The position numbers and the translations under genes are program-made. A stretch of 64,000 nt of DNA from Vibrio sp. BS-M-Sm-2 (GTDB taxonomy: Bacteria; Pseudomonadota; Gammaproteobacteria; Enterobacterales; Vibrionaceae): contig NZ_CP167895.1 in assembly GCF_041504345.1 (NCBI RefSeq), forward strand, positions 496,001-560,000. The letters run 5' to 3'. Below the pieces are notes generated by a model. That model had not been told where the DNA came from, made no database searches, and worked only from the letters and a program-made list of their open reading frames with translations. This document shows, one piece after another, positions 7,628-15,672 of this stretch; the stretch's first letter is position 1; every line of letters begins with the position of its first letter.

Positions 7628-8557
7628 ATGCGGATAGTATTAGCTTTAGGCGGTAACGCTCTTTTAGCAAGAGGCCAAGCATTAACGGCCGAGAACCAAC
7701 GTGAAAATATAATCAAATCAGCGGCGAGTATTGCTGCAATCGCACGCGAGCATGAGATTGTTATCGTTCATGGTAATGGCCCACAAGTAGGTTTGTTGAT
7801 GGAACAAAACGCGGCTTATAGCGAATATTCGCCAGAGACTACCCCATACCCAATGGATGTACTCGGCTCTCAAACCTGTGGCATGGTGGGCTACATGTTA
7901 CAACAAGAGCTAAGAAACATTGACCCTGAATTAGACGTAGCGACGCTAGTCACGCAAACTGAAGTATGCAAAAAAGACCCTGCGTTTGCTAACCCGACTA
8001 AATTTGTTGGCCCTGTATATACAGAGCAACGAGCTAAAGAATTAATGGCTCAAAGCACAATGCAGTTTAAAGCTGATGGCGAGTACTACCGACGCGTTGT
8101 GCCTTCTCCTATGCCAAAAAGCATTGTTGAAATTCAGCAAATTGAAACTCTTCTAGATACAGAAAACCTTGTTATCGCTTGTGGCGGCGGCGGTGTTCCC
8201 GTGAGTATTGAACAGGGTAAGAGTACTGGTGTAGAGTGCGTAATTGACAAAGATCTTACAGCTGAATTACTGGCTGAAAAAATCCATGCCGACTTATTTA
8301 TTATCTTAACCGATGGCTCGATTTTCCGTAACTATGGTAAAGAAGACCAAGCAGAAATGAAGCAAGCAACGCCTGCTGGTTTAGCTGAATTTTCATTCCC
8401 TGCAGGTTCTATGGGGCCAAAAATTGATGCCGTTTGTAAATTCGTTGAAGCTGGATTGGGTAATGCGGCGATTGGTTCATTATTTGATTTAGATAAAATA
8501 ATTACCAATGAAGCTGGTACTCTGATTACGAAAGGTGAAGGTATTATTTATTACTAA
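7628..8557 (+). CDS. arcC: Carbamate kinase
   Basis: Carbamate kinase makes ATP from carbamoyl phosphate and ADP, the last step of the arginine deiminase or agmatine/allantoin fermentation routes. The 309-residue product shows the amino-acid-kinase start MRIVLALGGNALL, then IVHGNGPQVGLL near residue 47, VIACGGGGVPV near 179 and the Lys/Asp-containing ECVIDKDLTAELLA near 204. The ATG at 7628 is preferred over an in-frame one at 7610 because tcggagacattatc gives a well-spaced ribosome site. It stands alone: no arcA, arcB or arginine antiporter gene flanks it. The AT-rich leader carries an FNR/CRP-like site. Confidence 0.93.
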   Translation: MRIVLALGGNALLARGQALTAENQRENIIKSAASIAAIAREHEIVIVHGNGPQVGLLMEQNAAYSEYSPETTPYPMDVLGSQTCGMVGYMLQQELRNIDPELDVATLVTQTEVCKKDPAFANPTKFVGPVYTEQRAKELMAQSTMQFKADGEYYRRVVPSPMPKSIVEIQQIETLLDTENLVIACGGGGVPVSIEQGKSTGVECVIDKDLTAELLAEKIHADLFIILTDGSIFRNYGKEDQAEMKQATPAGLAEFSFPAGSMGPKIDAVCKFVEAGLGNAAIGSLFDLDKIITNEAGTLITKGEGIIYY

Positions 8558-8601
8558 TATTCTCGAATGAGAATCACCACCAATATAAAAACCTTTGATT
8601 A

Positions 8602-8632
8602 AAGCCTCTTATTTAATAACGAGGCTTTTTTC
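8602..8632 (+). terminator. Rho-independent terminator of arcC
   Basis: The stem aagcctc (8602-8608) / gaggctt (8621-8627) is followed by a T run, 45 nt after the arcC stop codon. Confidence 0.85.
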
Positions 8633-8805
8633 TTATAAACATATTAGTGCTAAACGGGATAAATATTCATACACTTACTGAATTTCATATATTTAATTAA
8701 CATTATAAAAACGAGTTTTGTGCTCCACATTTGGCAGTTTTGAGTACTAAAAGAATAACTTTCCATACCTGTATTTATTCAATAATAGCTAATATTTAAT
8801 TTTGG

Positions 8806-8832
8806 AAACCGCTTCTTTCAAGAAACGGTTTT
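8806..8832. terminator. Stem-loop, probable 3' end of the hpd-hmgA-fah-maiA message
   Basis: AAACCG-c-TTCTT-tc-AAGAA-a-CGGTTT forms an 11-bp stem with one mismatch. It lies 42 nt beyond the maiA stop on the minus strand. The U tract on that strand is weak, so termination is likely but not certain. The rest of the 8558-8873 gap is AT-rich and shows nothing else. Confidence 0.55.
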
Positions 8833-8873
8833 GGTAGTGTAAGGGACGAGTATTTTCGTTTACATCAGTTATT

Positions 8874-9578
8874 CTACATGGGCTCATTTGCATCTCCTTG
8901 ATTCTCTGGCATCGCACCAATAAACGCGGGCAATTTGTTACACGCTTCAGCTATCGAGTTAATCAGCGGATAAGACGACATATCAAGATCAAAGCGCAAC
9001 GCATTGTAGACTTGCGGCACTAAGCAAATGTCTACGATGCAAGGCGAATCCGTCAGGCTATACACCGAATCACCGTGTACTTTTCTGTGCTTCGATAGCT
9101 TCTCTTCTAACGCCAAAAAACCTTGGCTCATCCAATGATGAAGCCAATCCATTTTCGCCTCTTGTTCACACAACAATTCTCGCTCCAAATACTGCAACAC
9201 GCGCAGGTTATTAAGAGGGTGAATTTCCATCGCGATATCCTGAGCCATTGCCAACGCTTGATAGCGCAGTGGGGTTTGCTCAGGAATCAGCAAGGTGTCT
9301 GGGCTACTCTCACACAAATAGCTTTCGTCCAAGTATTGCAAAATCGTCAGTGACTGATTGAGTTGAACTTCACCATCCACCAGCACGGGCACTAATTCAC
9401 TGGCGTTGAGATCGCGATATTGTGGATCATGTTGCTCGCCGCCATTACGCACCAAATGCACCGATTTAGACTCATAGTTAAGCTGTTTTAGGTTCAACCC
9501 AATACGCACTCGATAGGCTGCAGACGAGCGCCAGTAACCGTAAAGTACAATGTTCTTGTTCACGATGCTCTCGCTCAT
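8874..9578 (-). CDS. maiA: Maleylacetoacetate isomerase
   Basis: This zeta-class glutathione S-transferase isomerises 4-maleylacetoacetate to 4-fumarylacetoacetate in tyrosine breakdown. The 234-residue product has the N-terminal thioredoxin-like domain with the active-site segment YWRSSAAYRVRIGLNLK (residues 15-31; the usual family form has a Cys in SSCSxRVRIAL). The glutathione-binding element SLTILQYLDE lies near 76, and the helical C-terminal domain contains the family-like VDICLVPQVYNALRFDLD. It is the last gene of the hpd-hmgA-fah-maiA operon, 22 nt after the hydrolase gene. The Cys-to-Ala change in the active-site motif deserves comparison with other Vibrio enzymes. Confidence 0.9.
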   Translation of the reverse strand: MSESIVNKNIVLYGYWRSSAAYRVRIGLNLKQLNYESKSVHLVRNGGEQHDPQYRDLNASELVPVLVDGEVQLNQSLTILQYLDESYLCESSPDTLLIPEQTPLRYQALAMAQDIAMEIHPLNNLRVLQYLERELLCEQEAKMDWLHHWMSQGFLALEEKLSKHRKVHGDSVYSLTDSPCIVDICLVPQVYNALRFDLDMSSYPLINSIAEACNKLPAFIGAMPENQGDANEPM

Positions 9579-9599
9579 GCAGAAATCCTATTATGTAGA

Positions 9600-10637
9600 T
9601 TATAGCGCTCGATACTGGCTCACTTTTTGGTCTATCGCGCCAAAAATGGAATTACCCGCCTCATCGAACATCTCAAGTTTGATCGAATCACCAAACGACA
9701 TGAATTGAGTCGAAGGTTTACCATCGCGAATCGTCTCAATCATACGAACTTCAGCAATGCATGAATAACCCACACCGCCCTCGGCAATTGAGGTGCCATG
9801 GTCAGTGCCTTGCTTATTGGAAACCGTGCCCGAACCTATGATTGCACCTGAAGATAATGGGCGAGTTTTCGCAGCATGCACGACCAACTCTGCAAAATTG
9901 AAAGTCATATCTACGCCAGCATTCGGACGACCAAAAGGCTGGTCGTTGTAGGTCGATATCAGCGGTAGATGAACCTTGCTGCCTTTCCACTGTTCACCTA
10001 GCTCATCAGGTGTAACGGCAACCGGAGAGAACGCCGAAGACGGTTTAGACTGGAAGAAACCAAAACCCTTAGCGAGTTCAGCCGGAATCAAACCACGCAG
10101 CGACACATCATTCACTAACATCAGCAAGCGAATCGAATCGTGCGCTTGTTTAGCACTGGCACCCATAGGCACATCACCGGTCACAATCGCGACCTCACCT
10201 TCGAAATCGATACCCCATTCGTCGCTGGCAAATTCGATGTTGTCACGAGGGCCAATAAACGCATCAGAGCCACCTTGATACATGAGCGGGTCAACCCAGA
10301 AGCTTTCTGGCATTTCAGCACCACGCGCCTTACGCACCAGTTCAACGTGGTTTACATAAGCGCTACCATCCGCCCATTGATAAGCGCGTGGCAGAGGTGA
10401 TTCACAATACTGAGGTGCAAAGACTTCACTGCCAGTCACATGCCCGTTGTTTAACGAGGTATATAACTCTTCTAACTGAGAAGCCACGCTATCCCAGTTA
10501 TCCAAAGCCACCTGCATGGTTGGCGCCAGATGCATCGCATGGAAGATTTCAGTGGCAGCCACACACTGTTTGAGATCTTTACTTACGACCATCAACAGCC
10601 CATCACGAGTACCATTTTTCTTGGTTGCTAATTTCAT
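9600..10637 (-). CDS. Fumarylacetoacetate hydrolase family protein (fumarylacetoacetase)
   Basis: This enzyme is expected to cleave fumarylacetoacetate to fumarate and acetoacetate. The 345-residue product has the FAH fold signature: YQGGSDAFIGPRDNIEF near residue 121, the metal-binding DEWGIDFEGEVAIVTG near 139-154, and LVNDVSLRGLIPAEL near 174-188. Late in the protein, GSGTVSNKQGTDHGTSI is the typical FAH catalytic-face segment. It is longer than small FAH-domain isomerases and shorter than the eukaryotic enzyme. The position between hmgA (12 nt upstream) and maiA makes the assignment strong. Confidence 0.9.
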   Translation of the reverse strand: MKLATKKNGTRDGLLMVVSKDLKQCVAATEIFHAMHLAPTMQVALDNWDSVASQLEELYTSLNNGHVTGSEVFAPQYCESPLPRAYQWADGSAYVNHVELVRKARGAEMPESFWVDPLMYQGGSDAFIGPRDNIEFASDEWGIDFEGEVAIVTGDVPMGASAKQAHDSIRLLMLVNDVSLRGLIPAELAKGFGFFQSKPSSAFSPVAVTPDELGEQWKGSKVHLPLISTYNDQPFGRPNAGVDMTFNFAELVVHAAKTRPLSSGAIIGSGTVSNKQGTDHGTSIAEGGVGYSCIAEVRMIETIRDGKPSTQFMSFGDSIKLEMFDEAGNSIFGAIDQKVSQYRAL

Positions 10638-10649
10638 CTTTGCTGTCCC

Positions 10650-11780
10650 TTACTTCTCTTGCCAACTGTAGACATATTCTCTGTTCTCAACGCTATCGAG
10701 TTCGTCAGAAAACTGTAGTGCGTGGCGAGTATCGATCATCACCGCCACTTCATCGGTGAACTTTTTCTTGTACGCTTGCCCTGCCTTAAAGGCTTTAGGG
10801 TGAGGCCCATGCGTAAAACCAGCCGGATGGAAGGTCACCATGCCCGCTTCAATATTATCGCGACTGAAGAAGTCACCTGCGTGATAGAAAAGCACTTCAT
10901 CGTAATCATCATTGTTGTGGTAGAACGGCACTTTCAGCGCACCGGGGTCGCTCTCTATCGGGCGTGGTACAAAGGTACACACCACAAAGCCAGCACCCAC
11001 AAACGTTGTATGCGCAGAGGGTGGCAAGTGGTAGCGATGCGACATCAGCGGTCTGATATCGCGCCAATTCACTTTCACCACCGCTAAGTCGCCATGCCAG
11101 CCAATTGCATCCAATGGATTGAATGGATAGGTGATCACGCTGACTTTATCGTGACGTTTTACCTGAACCTGAGTCTGGCTTTCTGAATACTGAGCGCGGA
11201 ATTGATCGTTGATCGATGGGATTTCAAGAACCGCCGGATCAAACACCGCGTGATTGCCGACCATGCCCTTCTCTGGCAAGGAATAAGCGGCGTCGGTGTT
11301 CTCAATCATTAGGATGAACATCGGCTCGCTTGGCTCTAAACGCCAGTTGGTCGAGCGCGGGATCATCACGTAATCCCCTTCACTCACGGCTAGATGACCA
11401 TAGTCACAATAAAGATCAGCGCTGCCTTGGTGAATGAACAGCAGCTCATCACCGTCGGAGTTACGCACTAAGAAATCCATCTTCTCATCCATGCGCCATA
11501 CGCGAATTTTGCAGTCCGCGTTATGCAAAAGATGAGGCACAGCCCAAGGAGTTATCTGGCTGGCTTTGTCCACCAGCGTAAAATCAAAAGCGCGAGGGCG
11601 TAAATCGCCCTCCCACTCTGACCAACCTGTTGGCGCATGTTGGTGATGGAAGTGAGCGGCAGGGCCAAAGAATCCACTTCGGCCCGCTTCTCGCTCATAA
11701 ATTGCCTCTTCGGGGAAGTCGGCGTGCGCTTGTTTAGAGCACACCCCCTCCCGATGAGGAAACGAGATCCATTTATGCAT
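10650..11780 (-). CDS. hmgA: Homogentisate 1,2-dioxygenase
   Basis: HmgA opens the ring of homogentisate with O2 and Fe(II) to give maleylacetoacetate. The 376-residue product is a cupin-fold enzyme. Visible elements are MSHRYHLPPSAHTTF near residue 251 and the C-terminal iron-site region FHPAGFTHGPHP near 322-333, preceded by RDNIEAGMV, which supplies the expected Glu. It is shorter than the roughly 440-residue eukaryotic type, as in other gammaproteobacterial enzymes of this branch. Its ATG lies inside the 3' end of hpd (8-nt overlap), so translation is likely coupled. Loss of this gene in Vibrio is known to cause pyomelanin accumulation; here it looks intact. Confidence 0.94.
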   Translation of the reverse strand: MHKWISFPHREGVCSKQAHADFPEEAIYEREAGRSGFFGPAAHFHHQHAPTGWSEWEGDLRPRAFDFTLVDKASQITPWAVPHLLHNADCKIRVWRMDEKMDFLVRNSDGDELLFIHQGSADLYCDYGHLAVSEGDYVMIPRSTNWRLEPSEPMFILMIENTDAAYSLPEKGMVGNHAVFDPAVLEIPSINDQFRAQYSESQTQVQVKRHDKVSVITYPFNPLDAIGWHGDLAVVKVNWRDIRPLMSHRYHLPPSAHTTFVGAGFVVCTFVPRPIESDPGALKVPFYHNNDDYDEVLFYHAGDFFSRDNIEAGMVTFHPAGFTHGPHPKAFKAGQAYKKKFTDEVAVMIDTRHALQFSDELDSVENREYVYSWQEK

Positions 11781-12846
11781 CGTCTAATACTCCTCGACGA
11801 ATCTGGTCCTCTTCAATCGATTCAAACAGCGCCTTGAAGTTGCCTTCGCCAAAGCCTTCATTGCCTTTACGCTGAATGATTTCAAAGAACACAGGCCCGA
11901 TTACTGTCTGTGTGAAAATTTGCAGCAAGATGCCGTCTTTAGTCGGTGCGCCATCAATCAGAACGCGAAGCTCGCGCAGCAGATCGGTGTCTTCACCGTG
12001 GCCTTTCACACGCTCGTCGACTTTCTCGTAGTAGGTATCTGGGGTTGGCATAAAATCCATGCCGCGATCACGCAGAGTTTTCACTGTTTTGTAGATGTCA
12101 TCCGTAGCAAGCGCGATGTGCTGGATGCCTTCGCCGTTGTATTCGCGGATGAACTCTTCGATTTGTGATTTGTCGTCTGAAGACTCGTTGATAGGAATCC
12201 GGATTTTTCCGCAAGGTGAGGTCATAGCGCGGCTCACAAGGCCTGTCAGCTTCCCTTCAATATCGAAGTAACGAATCTCACGGAAGTTACCGATACGCTC
12301 ATAAAAGCCAGACCACAGGTCCATATTGCCTTGTTTCACGTTGTGCGTGAGATGGTCGATTTCATACAAGCCAACATTAGCTTCTGCCATGCGCTGTTCC
12401 GCATCATCATAGAATCGGAAATCGACGTCATAGATGCTCTGCTTGCCATAGCGGTCCACAAAATAGAGCAGGCTTTCACCAATGCCGTAAATGGCAGGAA
12501 TGCTCAGTTCCATCGGCCCTATTTCTGTTTTGTACTCTTCACCACCGCCCTTGAATGCTTGCTCCATAGCAGCCGTTGCCTCGTTGACACGAAAAGCCAT
12601 GCCACAGACCGATGGCCCATGCACCTTGGCGAACGCTTCCGCTTGGCTGTGTGGTTGTTCATTAACGATAAAGTTGATGTCACCTTGTCGATACAGCCAA
12701 GCTTCTTTTGAGCGGTGCTTGGCGATCTCAGCAAAACCAAGTGACACAAACAGCGCTTTAAGTTGCTCTATTCCCTTGTGGTCAACGGCCGTGTATTCAA
12801 CAAACTCGAATCCATCCGTGCCAAGCGGGTTGTATGTATCCACCAT
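11773..12846 (-). CDS. hpd: 4-hydroxyphenylpyruvate dioxygenase
   Basis: Hpd converts 4-hydroxyphenylpyruvate to homogentisate with O2 and Fe(II). The 357-residue product contains two glyoxalase/VOC-type modules. Candidate iron ligands are visible as the His in YEIDHLTHNV (near residue 165), the His in GEGIQHIALATDD (near 243) and the Glu in GPVFFEIIQRKG (near 325). The start ATG at 12846 has a strong ribosome site (aaggagaaagttc). It is the first gene of the operon hpd-hmgA-fah-maiA, and a TyrR-like box lies about 130 nt upstream. Together with phhA and phhB it links Phe and Tyr to central metabolism. Confidence 0.96.
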   Translation of the reverse strand: MVDTYNPLGTDGFEFVEYTAVDHKGIEQLKALFVSLGFAEIAKHRSKEAWLYRQGDINFIVNEQPHSQAEAFAKVHGPSVCGMAFRVNEATAAMEQAFKGGGEEYKTEIGPMELSIPAIYGIGESLLYFVDRYGKQSIYDVDFRFYDDAEQRMAEANVGLYEIDHLTHNVKQGNMDLWSGFYERIGNFREIRYFDIEGKLTGLVSRAMTSPCGKIRIPINESSDDKSQIEEFIREYNGEGIQHIALATDDIYKTVKTLRDRGMDFMPTPDTYYEKVDERVKGHGEDTDLLRELRVLIDGAPTKDGILLQIFTQTVIGPVFFEIIQRKGNEGFGEGNFKALFESIEEDQIRRGVLDDA

Positions 12847-13137
12847 GAACTTTCTCCTTGTACCTATTGGTTTTGTGTTACGTGATTTTTGTCCTTAATT
12901 AAATTTGGCCCACAAGCGGAAAGATTGGAATGGATGGAAGGAAATGGGCAATAACGCTAAAAACCCGTCAAATTGTAAAATATTTGTTACACAAAAAGCC
13001 TCGCAACAACAAAATGAGTGCTATCAAGGGATTGAAAGATGGTGGTTTGATTTACAGCAGAGCAAGAGATGTTATTAAATTGTTACGCACATCCTTTTAT
13101 CAGCTACGGTGATAAATCAAACATTAGCCTGATGATG
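12847..13137. other. Intergenic region with the hpd promoter
   Basis: About 290 nt between hpd and the terminator of the neighbouring operon. It holds the TyrR-like box at 12974-12991. An open frame at 12930-13112 has no ribosome site and no family resemblance and is not called. Confidence 0.5.
12974..12991. promoter_or_regulatory. TyrR-like box upstream of hpd
   Basis: TGTAAA-N6-GTTACA matches the TyrR consensus TGTAAA-N6-TTTACA at 11 of 12 positions. It is the same kind of box as the one before phhA at 4938. TyrR-family control of aromatic catabolism genes is known in gammaproteobacteria (PhhR of Pseudomonas); its use here is inferred. Confidence 0.55.
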
Positions 13138-13164
13138 CAAAAAAGCCGCTGTAGTCAGCGGCTT
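13138..13164 (-). terminator. Rho-independent terminator of the organophosphorus ABC operon
   Basis: On the minus strand an 8-bp stem (aagccgct/agcggctt) is followed by a six-base T run. It lies about 45 nt after the HAD phosphatase stop and closes the 13207-18565 operon. Confidence 0.85.
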
Positions 13165-13206
13165 GATGAGTTCTAAGACGAACATGATTCAGAGATGGGT
13201 TAAGCG

Positions 13207-13866
13207 TTAATCCCAGTTGAGAATCGACCAATTCGGTTGATCGGCTAACGCTTTCAAACGCGGGCACGGGTTGACCAAATATGCAAAATCAGCGTGTTCA
13301 CACAAAGGTAAGTCGTTGATTGAATCGGTATAAAAGTGAATGTCTGAGTAGTTGGTTTCTTGATTGTCTAACCACTCTTTTAAACGCGTCACTTTGCCTT
13401 CACGGTAGCTTGGCACACCTGAGATCTGAGACGTGAAACGGCCTTGGTTTTCAATCAAATCAATACCGAGTGCGTTCTCAATACCAATCTTACGACCGAC
13501 CGCTTCCACTAAGAAAGTCACGCTGGCAGAGATGATCAACATGTCGATATCATCATTCTCAAGCTGCTCAATCAAAGGTTTCGACTGCTTGAACTGTCTA
13601 GGCAAAATATGCTGTTCAACACACTCTTCCACCAATGCGCTGACTTGCTCTGTTGGCATATCGGCCAGTGGCTGCATGGAAAATGTTAGGTAATCTTCCA
13701 TGTTCAATTTACCTTCCGAATACAGGCCCATTAAGCGCTTATCTTCTTCAATAAAGTTAGGCGCAGTGGCAATGCCCTTTTCAACCAAGAACGCATTCCA
13801 GAGCATCGCTGCATCGGCATTGATCAGCGTTTCATCCATATCAAATACATACAAAGGTTTGAACAT
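13207..13866 (-). CDS. HAD-IB family phosphatase (phosphoserine-phosphatase-like)
   Basis: This 219-residue HAD-superfamily hydrolase is expected to remove phosphate from a small phosphomonoester in the cytoplasm. The nucleophile motif FDMDETL is at residues 8-14, motif II IISAS near 111, the motif III lysine in YREGKVTRL near 155, and motif IV YTDSINDLPL near 179. There is no signal peptide. It is the last gene of a tight operon, separated from the ABC ATPase by one base. In that setting it probably dephosphorylates the product released by the upstream phosphodiesterase. The substrate is unknown; phosphocholine-like or phosphoserine-like compounds are possible. Confidence 0.88.
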   Translation of the reverse strand: MFKPLYVFDMDETLINADAAMLWNAFLVEKGIATAPNFIEEDKRLMGLYSEGKLNMEDYLTFSMQPLADMPTEQVSALVEECVEQHILPRQFKQSKPLIEQLENDDIDMLIISASVTFLVEAVGRKIGIENALGIDLIENQGRFTSQISGVPSYREGKVTRLKEWLDNQETNYSDIHFYTDSINDLPLCEHADFAYLVNPCPRLKALADQPNWSILNWD

Positions 13867-13867
13867 C

Positions 13868-14887
13868 TTAGGCTCTCACAGGTTGAATTTCGTTAAGGTT
13901 AAACAGGAGTTCAAGTTGGCTACCGTTTGCCAACAGTCGTTCAGAAGAACGGTTAAGCAGGTCGACCGTTAATTCACACTCATCAACGTCCACTTGATAG
14001 CGAATCACATTGCCTAATAGCTGGTGATTGCGAATGGTACCGGTTTTTGGCGCAGAGATATGTTCACCATATTGTCGGCCTTGCTCTTTAACGTAGATAG
14101 ATTCAGGTCGAATCGCCACCTTCCACTCGGTTTCGATATTGAACAGCTGCTTAGCCTTGTTCGCTTGTACCAAGTTGTAGTGTCCCATGAAACCTGCCAC
14201 GAACTCATTGGCCGGTTGAGTGTAGATCTCTTCAGGCGTACCCGCTTGGACGATCTCGCCTTTGTTCATCAAGAAGATACGGTCAGACATGATCATCGCT
14301 TCTTCTTGATCGTGAGTCACGAAGATCGTGGTTAGGTTCATCTCTTTTTGAATGTCTCGGATCTGTTGGCGCAGATGTTTACGGATCTTCGCATCCAGCG
14401 CTGAAAGCGGTTCATCCAACAACAGAATACGCGGCTTGACTACCAAGGCTCTTGCCAAAGCCACACGCTGACGCTGGCCGCCTGATAACTGATGCGGGTA
14501 GAACTTCTCTTTGCCCGTTAAGTCCACCAGCCCAATCACTTTCGCAACTTCGCGCTTAATCTCGTCAGCAGCAAGCTTTTTCATCTTAAGACCAAACGCA
14601 ATGTTGCCCTCGACCGTCATGTTCGGGAACAAAGCATAAGATTGAAACACCATGCCGATGCCACGCTCTTGCGGCACTTGGTGGGTGATCTCTTCGCCGT
14701 TAACCCAAATCTCGCCACCATCGACCGGATTCAAGCCTGCCAAGCTGAGTAGCAGAGTTGATTTACCACAGCCACTCGGACCAAGCAGCGTGATGAATTC
14801 ACCCTTCTCGATGGAGAATTCAATGTCTTCAAACACTGTGTTGTCACCAAAACGCTTGGTGAGGTTTTTCGCATTTACATAGCTCAT
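13868..14887 (-). CDS. ABC transporter ATP-binding protein, Fe3+/polyamine/2-aminoethylphosphonate type
   Basis: This is the ATPase subunit of about 339 residues for the importer encoded upstream. Walker A is GPSGCGKST near residue 38, the Q-loop GMVFQSYALFP near 84, the ABC signature LSGGQRQRVALARAL near 132 and Walker B ILLLDEPLSALD near 153. The C-terminal TOBE-like regulatory domain (IRPESIYVKEQ) is typical of the CUT1/FbpC/PhnT/PotA group. The preferred start is ATG 14887 (MSYVNAKNLTKRFGD), which overlaps the permease stop by one base (TAATG). A longer frame to 14923 lies inside the permease gene. The one-base overlap implies translational coupling. Confidence 0.93.
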   Translation of the reverse strand: MSYVNAKNLTKRFGDNTVFEDIEFSIEKGEFITLLGPSGCGKSTLLLSLAGLNPVDGGEIWVNGEEITHQVPQERGIGMVFQSYALFPNMTVEGNIAFGLKMKKLAADEIKREVAKVIGLVDLTGKEKFYPHQLSGGQRQRVALARALVVKPRILLLDEPLSALDAKIRKHLRQQIRDIQKEMNLTTIFVTHDQEEAMIMSDRIFLMNKGEIVQAGTPEEIYTQPANEFVAGFMGHYNLVQANKAKQLFNIETEWKVAIRPESIYVKEQGRQYGEHISAPKTGTIRNHQLLGNVIRYQVDVDECELTVDLLNRSSERLLANGSQLELLFNLNEIQPVRA

Positions 14888-15672
14888 TATTTGGTTCCTT
14901 GGCTGAAACGACTTGCCAACCAAGTCAGTAAGAAAATAAACAGGAAGTACGTCATCACAAGGGCTGACGTGAAGTGACCACTGGTTTGACGCATGTTGTA
15001 TAGGTAGATTTGCAGTGTCTCGTAACGTGTACCGACCAAGATATTGGCAAACACGAACTCGCCCAATAGGAACGAGAACGACAAGAACAGCGACGCCATT
15101 AAGCCTTTCTTGAGGTTTGGCAGAATAATCAATAAAAACGCCTTGGTAGTGCTTGCGCCGAGAAGGTGAGCAGCGTCCATCAAATCGTGCAGGTTGATCG
15201 CTTCAAAGCTGTTGGCAATCGCGCGGTACATGAATGGCAGCGCGATGGTGAAGTAAGTACCAATCAGAATCCATGGTGTGCCTATTAAAGAGATTTCGCT
15301 ATCGGCATACAACTGAAGCAAGCCAACCGACGACACCACAGGTGGCACAGCAAACGGCAATAAGATCAGAATATTCATCACCTTGTCGAGTTTCGGGAAA
15401 TAATAAAACACCACGAAAATCGCAGGCAGAACCAACACCACACTCAATGATAGCGCCGCCACACAAATGAACAGTGAACGACCGAAGGCTTGCAAGAAGC
15501 GAGGATCGGTCAACAGGTTGATGTACCAATCCAGAGTAAAACCATCAGGCAGGATCGTTGCCCCCCATCGAGAAGAGATCGAGTAGATAAAGGTCGCTAA
15601 GATCGGGATCATCATGATGCCAACGATCGAATAGACAACCGTTTTATGAAAGCGAGTATTTACGGTGTTCAT
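14887..15672 (-). CDS. ABC transporter permease, PhnV/PotC-like
   Basis: This 261-residue inner-membrane permease has about six predicted helices, including VVYSIVGIMMIPILATFIYS near the start. The cytoplasmic EAA-like loop DLMDAAHLLGASTTKAFLLI lies near residues 163-182 and contacts the ATPase. The preferred start at 15672 (MNTVNTRFHK) overlaps the preceding permease stop by one base, in the same TAATG arrangement as the next junction. It forms a heterodimer with the permease at 15672-16565. The family includes putrescine, ferric iron and 2-aminoethylphosphonate permeases, so substrate choice rests on context. Confidence 0.91.
   Translation of the reverse strand: MNTVNTRFHKTVVYSIVGIMMIPILATFIYSISSRWGATILPDGFTLDWYINLLTDPRFLQAFGRSLFICVAALSLSVVLVLPAIFVVFYYFPKLDKVMNILILLPFAVPPVVSSVGLLQLYADSEISLIGTPWILIGTYFTIALPFMYRAIANSFEAINLHDLMDAAHLLGASTTKAFLLIILPNLKKGLMASLFLSFSFLLGEFVFANILVGTRYETLQIYLYNMRQTSGHFTSALVMTYFLFIFLLTWLASRFSQGTK

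Noticed and set aside
12930..13112. Open frame of 60 codons between hpd and the HAD gene
   Set aside because: No ribosome site, no family resemblance, and it covers the TyrR-like box.
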